The notes: generated from the sequence alone by a model not told the origin. A DNA stretch of 64,000 bases from Curvularia sp. ZM96 (GCA_022457065.1 JAJGBQ010000002.1:4092001-4156000), one strand, 5' to 3'; counted from the first letter of the stretch, positions 13,026-23,941 are shown. Numbers and translations are program-made.

Positions 13026-13444
13026 ATGTGAATGATGTTTGTTGGCAAGAAACTTTCTTCGTCCCTGTAGAGAATTGATTGGAAAAAGAATGGGAGTGCT
13101 GATGTGACGTCTTCCATGGTATCTGAATTTCATTGTGTTTTGCAAATTGCTAGGTCGCTTGTTCGCTAGCCAGCCAGCCAGCTCCATGTATGAATCCGCG
13201 TCATCATCCTTATTCATCATCACCGTTGCACACGCACACACACCCTTCTTCTCCCTTCCTTATTTCCAACTGCCTGGTTCTTATCCAGCAGCCCACCAAA
13301 CCCATTCATTCTCACTCCCCCCTTCCCCGTCGAAACTGCACCACCGGATCCCGTCCCGGACTGCGCCAATACCGCCATAAATCCGCATCGTTCGCGTCCT
13401 CACCCAGTTCCAAACCCTCGCGCCGTGGTGACGACGCAGCTGTA
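13026..13444. other. Convergent 3' intergenic region
   Basis: The region between the TRAPPC11 and PEX20 stops holds a short CA-rich run near 13226-13246 and C/T-rich sequence. No gene is evident. Confidence 0.5.
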
Positions 13445-15185
13445 CTATCTTGATTCCGCTCTGTCGCGGTGAGAGGAACGGTAGTGGCGCTGGTAATATG
13501 TGGCGTTAACATTGTAAAATCTATATTGGTCTGAAATCTCATCAGTTATTATGGGGGTTTCTTGGGTTGATGAGAAGGTAGTAGAAGGAGAAGGAGGAGA
13601 AAGGGAGGCGTACTGTTGCTGATCTGGGATGTGAGCGTCACCGGAAGAGATTGGGAGTTCGAAGTCGGTGGCTGCGTGGGAGAGTATGGTAGGGTCGATG
13701 CCGGGGATTTGAGTAGAGGGGTCCCAGCGTTGCGGAGGTGTGGGTGTGTTGTCTTGTGGGAGCTTGAGGGTGCCGGTTTGTGGGGCGGCAGTTTGTTGTG
13801 ATTGATTGCTGTCGACTTCGACAATCTTGTCTTCTTGAACTCTTACTTCTCGATCGCGCAGGCGGCGCATAAGACCCAAGAACTGTGAGTTTTGGAACTT
13901 TTCGCTCGTGTTGTCTGCCACTCTCTCTAGCAGTCTTCCTGCTGTCGCTGCCATTTCGTCGTCGTCATTTCGCTGGGGAGGCTCTTGCTTTTGCTCTTCC
14001 TGCGGTTGCGGCTCCATGCGTTGGAGCGGCTCAGGTGTCCGCATGTAGCCCGCTGCTTCGAGGTCTTTCCATATCTGCTCTTGGCTCATGCGTATGTGCA
14101 TGCCAAGGGGGTATTGTGACATGAGGCGCTCGTTGATAGCCTTGATGAGCGATTCGGCGCGAGTCTTGACTTCTTGAGGTGCATCGCGGTTGACAATTCT
14201 CTGGAGAGAATCGACGATCCATTTGCCTTCATTTGCGTCTTGAACGAGCGCACCGTTTCGCTCCATCTGGGCCATGTTCTCCAGATATGCAACTGCTTCT
14301 CCAGTTCGTCCCAGGCCTGTTTCGCTCCACACCTGGATGGCCGAGTATACCGCTGGAAAGCACAGTCAGCAACCGTAGTGAACACGACAGATACTACACA
14401 CCTGGTCGCGTTTCTCGTATCCGTTGAAGGAGAGGATCCATCTCACCCGGCCGGTCTAAGTCTAGTGCTTCTTGCGCTGGTTGTTCATGTGCTTGCTCTG
14501 CCTCGGCAACCTCCATCATGTCTTGTTGCGCCTGCGCGAATGCTTGTTCAAAGGCCGCCTCGTCAAACGCTGGCACATCGTCTTGCGCCCGCTGCTTCCC
14601 TTGCGCCACCTCAGACATTTGTGCATTCTGGAAGCTCGGTGTTTGCATAAATGCTTGACCTCCGAACCCACCCATTCCATATCCCGGCATACTTCCAAAT
14701 GTGTTCTGCTGTAGCGCAGGAGCCTGAGCTGCTGGGGCCTGCTGTCTCAAGAAATCCTGGTGCCATGCTGACGCTGCATTCGCCGCCTGCGGCCGTTGCT
14801 GCTGGAACACTTGTGGAGGTGGACCGCTGACATTCAGACGCTGAAAGTCAGCCGCCCAGTCGGGGGCTTGAGGGGCTTGCGCAAACTGCGGAGGAGGTTG
14901 TGCGAAACGCGGAGCAAAGTGCTGGAGATCCTGCGGCGGGCCAGGTCGGCCAGCCTGAAAGGCATCGAACTCTGAATCTAGTGCTCCGGCATTTGGTCCT
15001 GGTGCTGATCTGAATCCCTATACAGCTGTCAGTTTCTCTCCTTTCCCCAGAAGTCACAAATGGGAGCATGCCTGCGCGGGCGAATGTCTGCCGACCAGTC
15101 GGTCTTGCTGTAACGTCCGATCGACAGTGGTATGTTTTTGGAAATTTTGAAGGGCATTCGAGGGCCCACAAAGTGCGTCGGCCAT
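13445..15185 (-). CDS. PEX20: Peroxin 20, co-receptor for PTS2 import into peroxisomes
   Basis: I predict 545 aa in three exons: 15185-15072, 15017-14402 and 14352-13445. The N-terminus has the conserved cysteine (Cys6 in MADALCGPSNALQNFQKH), which in Pichia Pex20 is needed for ubiquitin-dependent recycling. WxxxF motifs for Pex14/Pex13 binding are seen at Trp92 (WAADF) and Trp123 (WHQDF). A Q/A-rich middle follows, then a helical C-terminal half that in homologues binds Pex7 with its PTS2 cargo. In filamentous fungi this soluble cytosolic protein replaces the Pex5L/Pex18/Pex21 function. Intron 1 must use a GC donor (AG|GCATGC), because no in-frame GT donor keeps the reading frame. The last 30 residues look atypical, so the exact C-terminus is less certain. 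Confidence 0.85.
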
Positions 15186-15656
15186 TTTGAATCAAAGCAA
15201 AAAAGGAGGGTATCAACGCTGGCTAAAACAAGTGGTAGAGAAAGGTAGGGTCAGTGAACTATGACAGTGTTCCGTGTCCGATGATCAAAAGCCGAGGCTC
15301 GTTGGAGCGGACCGAACTCGCCCCACGCGCCCCTGCATGTCGTCACATGTTATCAGGCAGTAGATCTGACGAACACCACGTGCCATCTTTTCCCTCCACA
15401 GTACAATAGAAGCTCAAAACAAGTCGTGGTAGTGCATGGCCAGCTGAGAGTCAGTTTAACATAATCACGGTCACATCTCTTGAGAAGTCGTACTCGCATA
15501 ACTAGTTGAATTCACTACGCTGCGTACATGAGAATCATAACTCAACAATGAAAAACCAAGATACCGTATAATAGCACTGAAGAAAAGGGTAAAGAGAAGA
15601 ACTGGTATCGTTATAAAGCGTGAGCGATGCAAGCAAAACAACAACGCGACAACAGC
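15186..15656. other. Intergenic region upstream of PEX20
   Basis: It holds the PEX20 promoter and the 3' end of the coiled-coil gene, both on the minus strand. No other gene is seen. Confidence 0.5.
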
Positions 15657-18012
15657 CTATCGCCAGATCATATCTCCTAAGGTCACATTGGTACGACCTG
15701 ACGATGCCCCGACGACGCTCCTAGAGCGAGACCTGGACTTCCTACGCACAAACGCATACTCCTTGTTGCCCCTCCTGTCGCGGCCCTCGGCCTCGATGAA
15801 GAGTTTGCTGCCATGGTTTGAGCGAAGGCGGCGCGTGTGTTCGAAAAGGACGTCTGTCTCGCGTTGCGACATCTCGCGAAGGACAATGATGTATTCTGGG
15901 TTATGCTTGTTGCCTGTTAGCGCTGGAACTTTGCTAGAGAATCATGTGACTTACAGCATCGTATTCATAAGGAATGTCGTAGTAGTGCAGTGTCTCGACG
16001 TCGAGATGACTAACGTGGATCTTGGCAAAGGTAGGTGTGGGCGCAATCGCGTGGTGTTGAGGGTGGTGGTGATGATGATGAGGCGCTGCGATCTGCGGAA
16101 TGGGGTTGTTTGGCAGCATGCCTTGTTGCAACTCTCGTTGCTTTTCAGGGTTTACGAGGACCTGAATCTGGTTGTCTTGGAAGCCAAATTGAGCGAGCCT
16201 CTGGCGCATTGCCTCCTCGAGCTCCTTCTCTTGAGCCTCTTTCTTTTTCTTCTCTTCCTCTTGCCTCTCCTTCTCCTTGCGCATGAAGGCCTCATACTCT
16301 TCCTTTTCCTTTCTCTTCTTCTCTTCCTCCTCCATCTTGAGCTTCAAGATCATCTCTTCCCGAGCCTTCTTCTCCTTCTCGGCATCTAGGATCTTCTTGC
16401 GCTCATACTCGAAGATGATGCGTTCACGCTCTGCCTGTGCCTCGGCTTCAGCCTTGGCCTTCTTTCTCTCGTAATCTTCAACCGCACGCCGCTGTGCCTC
16501 CTCTGCCTCCTTTGCTTGCTTGGCCATTTTGGCCTCGTTCTCAGCGATGATGCGCTTACGCTCTTCCTCCTTGGCCTTTTCCTGCAGCTCCCGTTCCCGC
16601 GCCTCTTTCTCCAGCTTGGCTGTGTTCTCGGCAATGATGCGCTGGCGCTCTGCTTCTTCTTTCTTCTTCTTTTTCTCCATGTCGGCCAGGATCTTTTCGC
16701 GCTGCTCTTCTGCTTCACGTTCCTGCTGTGCTTGCTTCAGCCGGCTTTCTGCAAGGATGTGTCTGCGTTCTTCCTCTTCTTCCCTCCTCTTCCTCTCCAT
16801 GTCAGCTAAGATCTTCTCGCGCTGTTCCTCTTGTTCGCGCTGCTCCCTTGCTTGCCTCAGTCGGCTCTCGGCAAGGATATGCTTGCGTTCTTCTTCTTGT
16901 TCGCGCTTCTCCTTCTCGAGGTCGGCGAGAAGCTTGTCCCGCTGCTCAGCCTTTTCTCTCTGCTCACGCGTCATTTGAGCGCGGTTCTCGGCAATGATGG
17001 CAGCACGCTTCCTCTCCTCCTCAACCTCGCGTCGTTCGCGTTCCCGTTCTTCCTTTTCTCGCTTCAGCTCCCAGTCGCGGCGCATGGTCTCCTCCAGCCT
17101 TCGGAGATTGTTCTCCTCACGTGCACGCTCCCTTTGATCGGTAATGAACTCAAGCTCCATTCGGCGGCGGAGGAGCTCTTCGCGATTTTTCATCTCCTCT
17201 TCTTGCCGTTCCCGCTCGAGCTTTTCTTCGGCTTCTCTTAGTCGCTGTTGAGAGAGTGCCAGTTTGACCTTGTCTTCAGCACTACGGTCGGGTGAGTGGT
17301 GGTGATGGCGTTGGTGGCTGTGCCACTCCAGTCGCTCTCTTTCTCGCTCTCGCTCTCGATCTCTTTCCCGCTCCATCTCAAGGTCCTTGAGTCGCTGCTC
17401 AGCCAAGGTGAGCTTGATCTTGTCGGCATAGTCGTGTTCGGGAGAGTGACGACGCTCGTTGTATCGCTCCCGTCTTTCTCTCTCTCGTTCCATTTCGAGA
17501 TCTTTGAGTCGTTGTTCAGCCAAGGTGAGTTTGATCTTGTCGGTGTAGTCGGGTGAGTGATGACGTTCCTGGTACTCGTGCCTGGAGCGAGAGCGATGCT
17601 CTTTTCGCAGGTCCGCCCTCAACGCGAGGATATCCTCCTCGAGCTCGAAAGCGCCAGGGATACGCTTTGTCTCCTGTCGGCCGCGGGGACTGGTATCCCG
17701 GCTCTTGTGCTCGTTGCGTACATGAGGGCTGCTCTCGTTGTCCATGCGAGCGGTGTTGACAATGGTCACATTGGGGACTGGCGAGTGACCTTGGGAACGG
17801 GTGCGATGGAGGGAAGTGGTATAGTGTACTTCTGGAGCTAGAAACTCACTGGTACGACGGCCATAGTCAGGACGAAGAATGTCGTCGTCTCGAACCTTTG
17901 GGGCCAGAGGGGACGCTGCACGAACATGGCGAGTGCTGGCCGTGACACGATCCTTCCTGCTGTACCACTCGTCGTCTTCGTAGCGCTCGTCCCACTCGTC
18001 TGCTCGGACCAT
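15657..18012 (-). CDS. Large charged coiled-coil protein with tandem repeats, conserved C-terminal domain
   Basis: I predict 768 aa in two exons: 18012-15955 and 15905-15657. The best acceptor is the AG ending CAACAAG, which keeps phase 0 and joins YEYDA to HNPEYIIVLREM. A nearer AG two codons upstream gives an implausible frame. Residues 1-140 are polar and probably disordered. A segment with HSPD...DKIKLTLAEQRLKDLEMERER occurs about three times between residues 150 and 270. A long E/R/K-rich coiled coil follows (about 270-625) containing units starting IIAEN or ILAES every 40 residues. The C-terminus, with VSHLDVETLHYYDIPYEYD and ETDVLFEHTRRLR, looks like an ordered fungal-specific domain; I think it is the one named DUF8035, but I am not certain. 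The function is unknown. Long antisense frames here are by-products of the repetitive codons. The ATG at 18012 is the first in frame. Confidence 0.75.
16519..16998 (-). repeat. In-register coding minisatellite, 120-bp unit
   Basis: Inside the coiled-coil gene, four consecutive units begin IIAEN, ILAES, ILAES and IIAEN at residues about 339, 379, 419 and 459. This is an exact 40-residue (120-bp) period. Units share the pattern ...REQREKILADMEKKRREEEEERRH with substitutions. A fifth, shortened unit follows at about residue 488. Such arrays change copy number by recombination. Confidence 0.75.
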
Positions 18013-19023
18013 GATGGGTATGAGGGGGCAGGAGAAGTGGTGAGGGACAACCTGGAGGTAAACAGTGTCAAGAGACACAGTCTACAGCAGTCAAAAAATG
18101 GTAGCAAGGAGTGCGGACACGACTTGTCTCTTGTCCCAGCTGAGGCGAGGGCAGGGCAGAGGGGATTGGATGGTGAAGTGACACAGCAGAAGAGCGGCGG
18201 TATGCAGGTAAGCAGAAAAGAACCTGCTCGAAAGTGCGGCGGCCGAGAATTTGAAAGAGGAAGAGCAAGCTCATGTCACATTTGGGGGCTGAAATGCTCC
18301 CGCGATGCAGCTAGTCATCAGGCAGCTACCGCCAGGGCTGAGAGGCCAGGGGATGTTAGGCGCTGGTCTGCTGGACACCGATTAGCCTCTAGTCCTCGGC
18401 CAGCTGTCTGCGACGAGACCGGTGGCAGTAAGCACGCACGCATGGCAGCCGTGTATGTATTTCAAAGACTGCCGTGGCCAAATGTGCGATACTTGCCGCC
18501 TCTATGCCGTGCAACATGGGCGGGATGGTGCTATGGAGAGGTGAAAATGCCATGGTATGGTGGGGGCCTGAACGGGGGCCACTAACGGGCAGCCAATCTG
18601 GAACCCCTCTTTCCTCTTGCAGCCGCGGGGGCTGAAAATCATCGTCACGTGTCCGATGCCGTGCCGTAGCGTATCGCGCAGTACAGCACAGTGCAGCACA
18701 GTGCCCACAACCATCGCACGCCTTGGGTATCACCGCGCTGTATGCAACTTTTTCAAACCTGCGCGCTTCACGGTACGTGAAATGTCTGGCATGGGCATAA
18801 AACGTGCCCACGTGCACGGTAAGCTTTCGTTCGCCATGGCGCCAGCGACATCGGCTAGCCTGGCCCCCAATCCAAAGATAGCAGTCCCAGAGACCCAAAT
18901 TTACACATGTCCCCTGCACGCGACTACATTAAGCAATTTGCTGTCCGAGGATTTGGATAGAGCGAAGAGCTATCTAGCCGCCAGCCGTCAACGCCGCCCA
19001 TGCAGATATCATACACTGTGCCA
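18013..19023. other. Intergenic region upstream of the coiled-coil gene
   Basis: The region holds the promoter of the coiled-coil gene and the 3' flank of the mitochondrial carrier gene. Overlapping frames exist on both strands (for example 18389-18919 minus), but none resembles a protein family. Confidence 0.45.
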
Positions 19024-20052
19024 TCAAATCTTGTCCTCAACCGCCTCCTTCAAGCTCACCGCCCGTCGAACCAGCTCTTCGTAAACTGTCCAGGCGAGCG
19101 CACTGCTTATCGCCTTTCTAGCGATTCTAATGCCCAGCCCGTCAAACAAGCTGCGCACCCCTTCCTCGACAAGCATCTTCTTGCCTGCTTGTATCGTGTT
19201 TCCGTATTGGCCAGGCATGAGCTGAATGCGTGTCTTGATGGCATCAAACGGATTCGTCACCGTCGTGCCCAGCCCAGCCGCCACCACGCCAGAGGTAAAA
19301 TTGATGCCCGCAGACGTGCTTGACGAGAGCTTGGTTGCTGCGCCAGTCGTCTCTTCGATTCTGGTCGCCAAGCTCGATAGTCGTCGCTTCGACTGCTCGT
19401 AAAACAAAACATAGAGCCCTGCATATGGCGCGTCGCGGACCGCGGTTGCGCCAAAGCCGGCAAAGAAGCCCTTGAGTCCCTCTGTGCGGAAAATGTCCCT
19501 CGACGCCGACAACAGCGAATTGTACGCATACAGGCTGCTCTCATACCGCACCTTGAGCACGGTAATGGGCATCATGACAAACCCCGCCCATGTTCGCGCA
19601 AATGCTCCGGTGGCAAGATTGGCCGTGTTGCTCAGCTTTGGCAGCGAGCTGGAATGCTCGCCTCCCCTTGCTGTCGCATCCGCCCTCCCCGCGGCAATCA
19701 GGCTTGCTCGATGTCGCAGCGCATTGAGGCTGGAAAAGTAGATGGCAGATCCAAAGCCGGTGCGTAGAGTACTTGGCAGTGTGCCCCTCCAGAACTGGCG
19801 GATGGGGTTCGGCCCGCTCGCTATCGACTGGATGGTCCCAAGCAGCGTGCTGGAGCGAGACTGCTGGACGCGCGTCTTGAGCAGGTCGGCGGGCTGGAGG
19901 AGGACTGCAGACAGAATGCCTGAGTTCAAGCCAGCAAAGAAATGGACTGAGCTCGTGTGTCAGCCACGAGGGCCCTGCTGTCTTGCACCAATGCTATGCC
20001 TCCTGCCCACACACTTACAGGAAGAAGACGGGCGCTTTCTACCATCTGACAT
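19024..20052 (-). CDS. HEM25: Mitochondrial glycine carrier, SLC25A38/Hem25 family
   Basis: I predict 318 aa in two exons: 20052-20019 (34 nt) and 19946-19024. The splice joins MSDGRKRPSSS to FHFFAGLNSGILSAVLLQP. Three mitochondrial-carrier repeats are visible through their signatures QPADLLKTR, MPITVLKVR and NPFDAIKTR, each at the end of an odd-numbered helix. The first block (GILSAVLLQPADLLKTRVQQ) is close to yeast Hem25. The family imports glycine across the inner mitochondrial membrane for 5-aminolevulinate synthesis, the first step of heme formation. The length (about 300 residues) is normal. It is divergent from the arrestin-like gene, with 1.2 kb between the start codons. Confidence 0.87.
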
Positions 20053-21270
20053 TGCCGCGCAGTCAAATGTTCAAAGTTGATAGTTGTGTTGAGAGTGAAT
20101 TGGCAGCACTACGCATCATGGCAGCAGCCGTCGAGTGTCAGAAACTGGTGGGCTGAGGTTGGTTGCAGTTCAACGGGTGTCGCGAAAAAAGTCCATGACG
20201 TTTAAAAGACATGTTCCGAGTGTCGGCAGTCGGGACGCCGAGGCACCACCAGCCCGCATCTCGTAATCTTTGCACGCCTCCTAAGGCGTCCTCTGCAACC
20301 TGCTTATATACTAGCAACTCATTCCTGCAGGCAGCACCACGCCCAGCACAATGGATACCAAGGCGGCTTCCACACGACGATTTTCCGTCTCTCCGACTCT
20401 TCCCTGGCGAGTCGGTCCGCCATCGAGCCTTGGGCGCCAAGCCCTTTTCCAATCCGCGCCACGACGCCAGGGCTGAGTTGGGCTCGCTACGGACTGACAT
20501 GGGTTCGCTGACTTCGACTCTCAGCTTCCTGGTTGTCCTGTTTTTATTGTTTTTCGACGCATCGTAGTCCTTCTGTGCTGTTGGATCAGCCAGCTTAACG
20601 AGGAATGCATAGGCCGACTCATCTAGGCCCCCGAGCGCGAGGCTAGCGGGGTGAATCTGGGGTATCAGCGTGGCTGGCTCCAGACTGTCGGCCAAGACCT
20701 CTATGCCTTCTTGGCTATCTCCCGCCTCCAAACACTCTGCGGAACAAACAGGAACGGGGCCCAGGTGCGGCTGATAAGCTCTGTATCCTCAGCACAAAGG
20801 CTCGAGGGTCTGTGGTCGATGCGACCAGCTGTCGCATGGGGCAAGGACGGCGGTGGCTGCTACCATTGTTGTCCACCGCCCATGACAACACAGCACCAAA
20901 CATATATGCCCAAGCACATGCTTTGATCCCAACGCCTTCATGGTCTTTCCCGGTCAGCGGAACAGCCTGCCAAGACACACGTGTGCCCAAAGTGAGAAAC
21001 AAATAATATCCAGGTCCAATAGTGGCCTGCCGCCCGCCTTCATATTCCAAGAAAGTACCCTCCTTCACCTTCCATTATCATTCTTTCGCTGCATGCCCAG
21101 GACGTCCCGCATTCCTTGGCACAACTTGCACCCCGGCAAACATCCTCCTCATCCCGACTACACTGGTAGCCGCGTGCCCGGGCTCAGGACCAATCGTTAA
21201 TACCCGCTCTTTCGCTCTTAAGCTTGCAGGGTCCCTGCGTTTCTGATCTCATTGTACATTTACTCCAAAA
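20053..21270. promoter_or_regulatory. Divergent intergenic region, HEM25 / arrestin-like gene
   Basis: The 1.2-kb space between two outward-facing genes contains both promoters. It also holds a minus-strand frame at 20138-20731 whose first 70 codons have protein-like composition, but it starts with TTG and matches nothing I recognise. C/T-rich sequence around 21040-21230 fits the leader of the arrestin-like gene. Confidence 0.45.
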
Positions 21271-22623
21271 ATGACCGTACCAGCGCTAAGAGTCGCCGTG
21301 GATGGTGACAACAACAAAGTATATCACGCAGGAGACAAGGTCACGGGGCAAGTATGGTTATCAGTAGAAGAGCAGGAACAGATTGAATCGTTCAAGTTGG
21401 TCTTTGCCGGGAGTTGCATCACCAAGACTACTCGGCCTTCACACGCACACGACACGAACGCTACTCCGTCAAGACAAGTCTACGAAGAGAAGATACGGCT
21501 GTTCAACCGGGAGAAAGAGTTGGTTCCTCGTTGCAGGCTCGAACCGAAGAAATATTCATGGCCCTTTGAATTCGTTTTTCCAGCCTCTACGGAGCCGCAA
21601 TACAAACGCGCGGTACATGGAGACAACTACCTGTGCGAACCACACCCACTCCCACCGTCCTTTCAGGTCAAGACAGATGTTCCAGACGGCTCAGCGCATA
21701 TTTACTATTTTGTCCAGGCGAGGCTGAGCCTCGCTGGTTCTACAGAGCCAAAGAGATGTAAGCACATGCTACGCTATAGCCCCAAACCACCACAAGGCAC
21801 GAGACTACGGACTCGATGCGCTTCTTCTGTGCTATATGGCCAATCTTGGAAGCCTGTCAGAGACAAAGACGAGTCTCGGGTCAAGAAAGTACTTGCCGGT
21901 GTCTCTATGAACTCCACGCCGCGCATCGTGCCGACACTCTGTCATCCAATCGCCGTTGCACCAGGACAACACATACCACTGTCACTCAACTTACTGAACT
22001 CGCGCGATCCTGCCAATCATGCCGGGAGACAATGTGAAATTGACACCTTATCCGTTACCATCTCGACGTATTCTACCACCATGTGTGGGAACTCGACAAA
22101 TTATCCCGAGGACGTGGTTTCAAAGCACATTACTTGCATAGCGCGAACCAATATCCAAAAACCCATCGGGTTCGGCAAAACAGTGCCATTGACAGCAAAC
22201 ACCTTCCGTCTCATCGACGACGCCGAATGCATCCCCACATTCAAAACATATACCGTCACCCGTCGCTACACCCTCGGCGTATCCATTGGCATAAAATATC
22301 AAGACCAGCATTTTGTCATTCGTTCCACAAATCCGCTAGAAATCTTACCACGAACTCCACGCGACTTGTCTTCTCCAGCGCCGCCAGAAGATGACGAGGA
22401 CGTTGAGCCTCTGCCGCGATATAGCCCGAGAGAATGCGAGGCAGAGTTTGCACCCGACTACGAGGAGATATATAACACGCTCTCTCGCATGCCTTCGAGC
22501 GATCATTCGATGCTTTCGAGAGTGGAGTCGAGCGGGTCGAGTTTCTTTTCGAGCGGTTCCATTGCAAGTACGGCGGCGAGTACTCCTGGACATGAGATGG
22601 AGCAGTTTAGTTATTCTAGGTAG
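21271..22623 (+). CDS. Arrestin-like protein (alpha-arrestin/ART type)
   Basis: This is a 450-aa, single-exon protein starting at the ATG at 21271. Residues 1-160 form an arrestin N-like domain: the opening strand VDGDNNKVYHAGDKVTGQVWL, then FKLVFAGSC, then WPFEFVFP, then YFVQARL. Residues 190-360 match an arrestin C-like domain (GVSMNSTPRIVPTLCHPIAVAPGQHIPLSLN...). The tail contains PLPRYS, an L-P-x-Y motif that can bind the WW domains of Rsp5-type ubiquitin ligases, and ends in a serine-rich disordered stretch. By family, such proteins recruit the ligase to membrane transporters for endocytosis. The specific cargo cannot be told from sequence. It is convergent with the GH17 gene. Confidence 0.75.
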   Translation: MTVPALRVAVDGDNNKVYHAGDKVTGQVWLSVEEQEQIESFKLVFAGSCITKTTRPSHAHDTNATPSRQVYEEKIRLFNREKELVPRCRLEPKKYSWPFEFVFPASTEPQYKRAVHGDNYLCEPHPLPPSFQVKTDVPDGSAHIYYFVQARLSLAGSTEPKRCKHMLRYSPKPPQGTRLRTRCASSVLYGQSWKPVRDKDESRVKKVLAGVSMNSTPRIVPTLCHPIAVAPGQHIPLSLNLLNSRDPANHAGRQCEIDTLSVTISTYSTTMCGNSTNYPEDVVSKHITCIARTNIQKPIGFGKTVPLTANTFRLIDDAECIPTFKTYTVTRRYTLGVSIGIKYQDQHFVIRSTNPLEILPRTPRDLSSPAPPEDDEDVEPLPRYSPRECEAEFAPDYEEIYNTLSRMPSSDHSMLSRVESSGSSFFSSGSIASTAASTPGHEMEQFSYSR

Positions 22624-23020
22624 TTTTCGGGAGGCATGGATGAATCGGTTTTCTTTTTACTGACATTCTGATGAGATATGAAGATATGAGGATTGGTGGT
22701 TTCGACGCAGTTGTTTTCTACTCATGTAACCTTTTTCTTGCTTTCTTGGGAATCAAAGCGTCACGGCATATGCGTTGGGATAGACGTCGTATACTTTAGA
22801 TTTAGGTGCGGAGCCATTTGCAGAACACACCCAAGCTTCACATTGAGCAAGTTCATCAAAAGCGTGAAAAAGCGATTATATCCAACTATATCTATATTTA
22901 CGCATTAGTAAATGTACACAGGACCTTTCCTTTGTTTCTAGTTTTTTCTTTCCAAACGAGCGACACCAACGACAAAATCACCAACACATCTCCTCGCACC
23001 ACCCAACCCCTCTACCAACC
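22624..23020. other. Convergent 3' intergenic region
   Basis: AT-rich 3' flanks of the arrestin-like gene and the GH17 gene. No gene is seen. Confidence 0.5.
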
Positions 23021-23941
23021 CTAACACTTCAAATCAAACTTAGGCTTCCTGTCTGCCGTCATAGCACCCCACGACGTCTCATCTGCTGCCTTGCCGCTGT
23101 CACCTACGCTGTGAGGCTTCCACGGTTCATCGAACGCTTCAAAGTAAAACGCATTGAACCCCCACTCAATCAACGCACAAAAGCCCTCTTTGTAGAACTT
23201 CGCTGCATTCTCCAGTCCACCCTTCGCGTCCCCGTAATCCGTGCCGTCGGCTGTCGGCCACCCAGTCTCCCCATTCCACACCTCCGGCGCTTTGTCCTTG
23301 CCGCCAGCCACTTGCTCAATGTGCGTGAGCGCCTGGTACATGTCGTCGAAGTATTTCTTCGTTGCGTCGGCACCGGCGCGGGAACCTTGCCAAAAGGAAA
23401 AGGCATTGACGAGCAAGATATCCGCGACGGGAATCATGTCGTTGGCCGTGCCGTCGGCGAATTTGTTCCACGAGTCGGCGGTTCCGACTTTGATTCCAGA
23501 AGGCAGTTTGGACTTTGCGGTGCGGATTCTGTCCGCGAGTTCGGCGCCCGTAAAGTTGCCGCGGTACATCGTCTCGCTGCCGACGGTGACGGCGTAGATG
23601 GTCGAGGCGTAGGTGGATGCCACGGCAGTGATGGCAGAGAGGTCGCGGTTGAAGGAGGAGTCGAGGTCGGCCCAGATGCCCAACATGACTTTGAAGCCGG
23701 CGGATTGGGCGGCGGGGAGGATCTTCGCGGCCATGTCACAGTCCGAGGCCGCGTAGCCGCGTACGATGGAAGCGTTGGAGTTGGACTTGATGGCGGAGAA
23801 GTCGGAGGCGTAGTCTTGGGTGGTCTTGCAGGAGCCGTCCGCATTCTTGGTGCCCAGCGCGAAGCCCATGGTTCCCTTTGCGGCGGAGACGGCCAAGGGA
23901 GTGGCGGATAGCAGGGTGGCTGCTATGGTGGAGACACGCAT
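23021..23941 (-). CDS. BGL2: Secreted GH17 beta-1,3-glucanase/glucanosyltransferase, Bgl2-like
   Basis: This is a 306-aa, single-exon protein. The ATG at 23941 gives a clear signal peptide (MRVSTIAATLLSATPLAVSA, cleavage near residue 20-21). The protein aligns along its length with yeast Bgl2: GFALGTKNADGSCK, YAASDCD, and ANAFSYWQG-like NAFSFWQG. The catalytic residues are visible: the acid/base Glu123 in VGSETMYRG and the nucleophile Glu225 in NGETGWPT. There is no GPI signal at the C-terminus, which ends DLKC. It should act in the cell wall, remodelling beta-1,3-glucan. A neighbouring gene on the same strand encodes a secretory-pathway mannosidase, but I see no sign of co-regulation. Confidence 0.9.
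   Translation of the reverse strand: MRVSTIAATLLSATPLAVSAAKGTMGFALGTKNADGSCKTTQDYASDFSAIKSNSNASIVRGYAASDCDMAAKILPAAQSAGFKVMLGIWADLDSSFNRDLSAITAVASTYASTIYAVTVGSETMYRGNFTGAELADRIRTAKSKLPSGIKVGTADSWNKFADGTANDMIPVADILLVNAFSFWQGSRAGADATKKYFDDMYQALTHIEQVAGGKDKAPEVWNGETGWPTADGTDYGDAKGGLENAAKFYKEGFCALIEWGFNAFYFEAFDEPWKPHSVGDSGKAADETSWGAMTADRKPKFDLKC

Noticed and set aside
16516..17241. Leucine-rich plus-strand frames opposite the coiled-coil gene
   Set aside because: They are antisense readings of GAG/AAG/CGC-rich codons; the minus-strand protein explains the sequence fully.
18389..18919. 176-codon minus-strand frame with several Cys and His
   Set aside because: It has no start context and no domain; C and H arise from random composition in an intergenic region.
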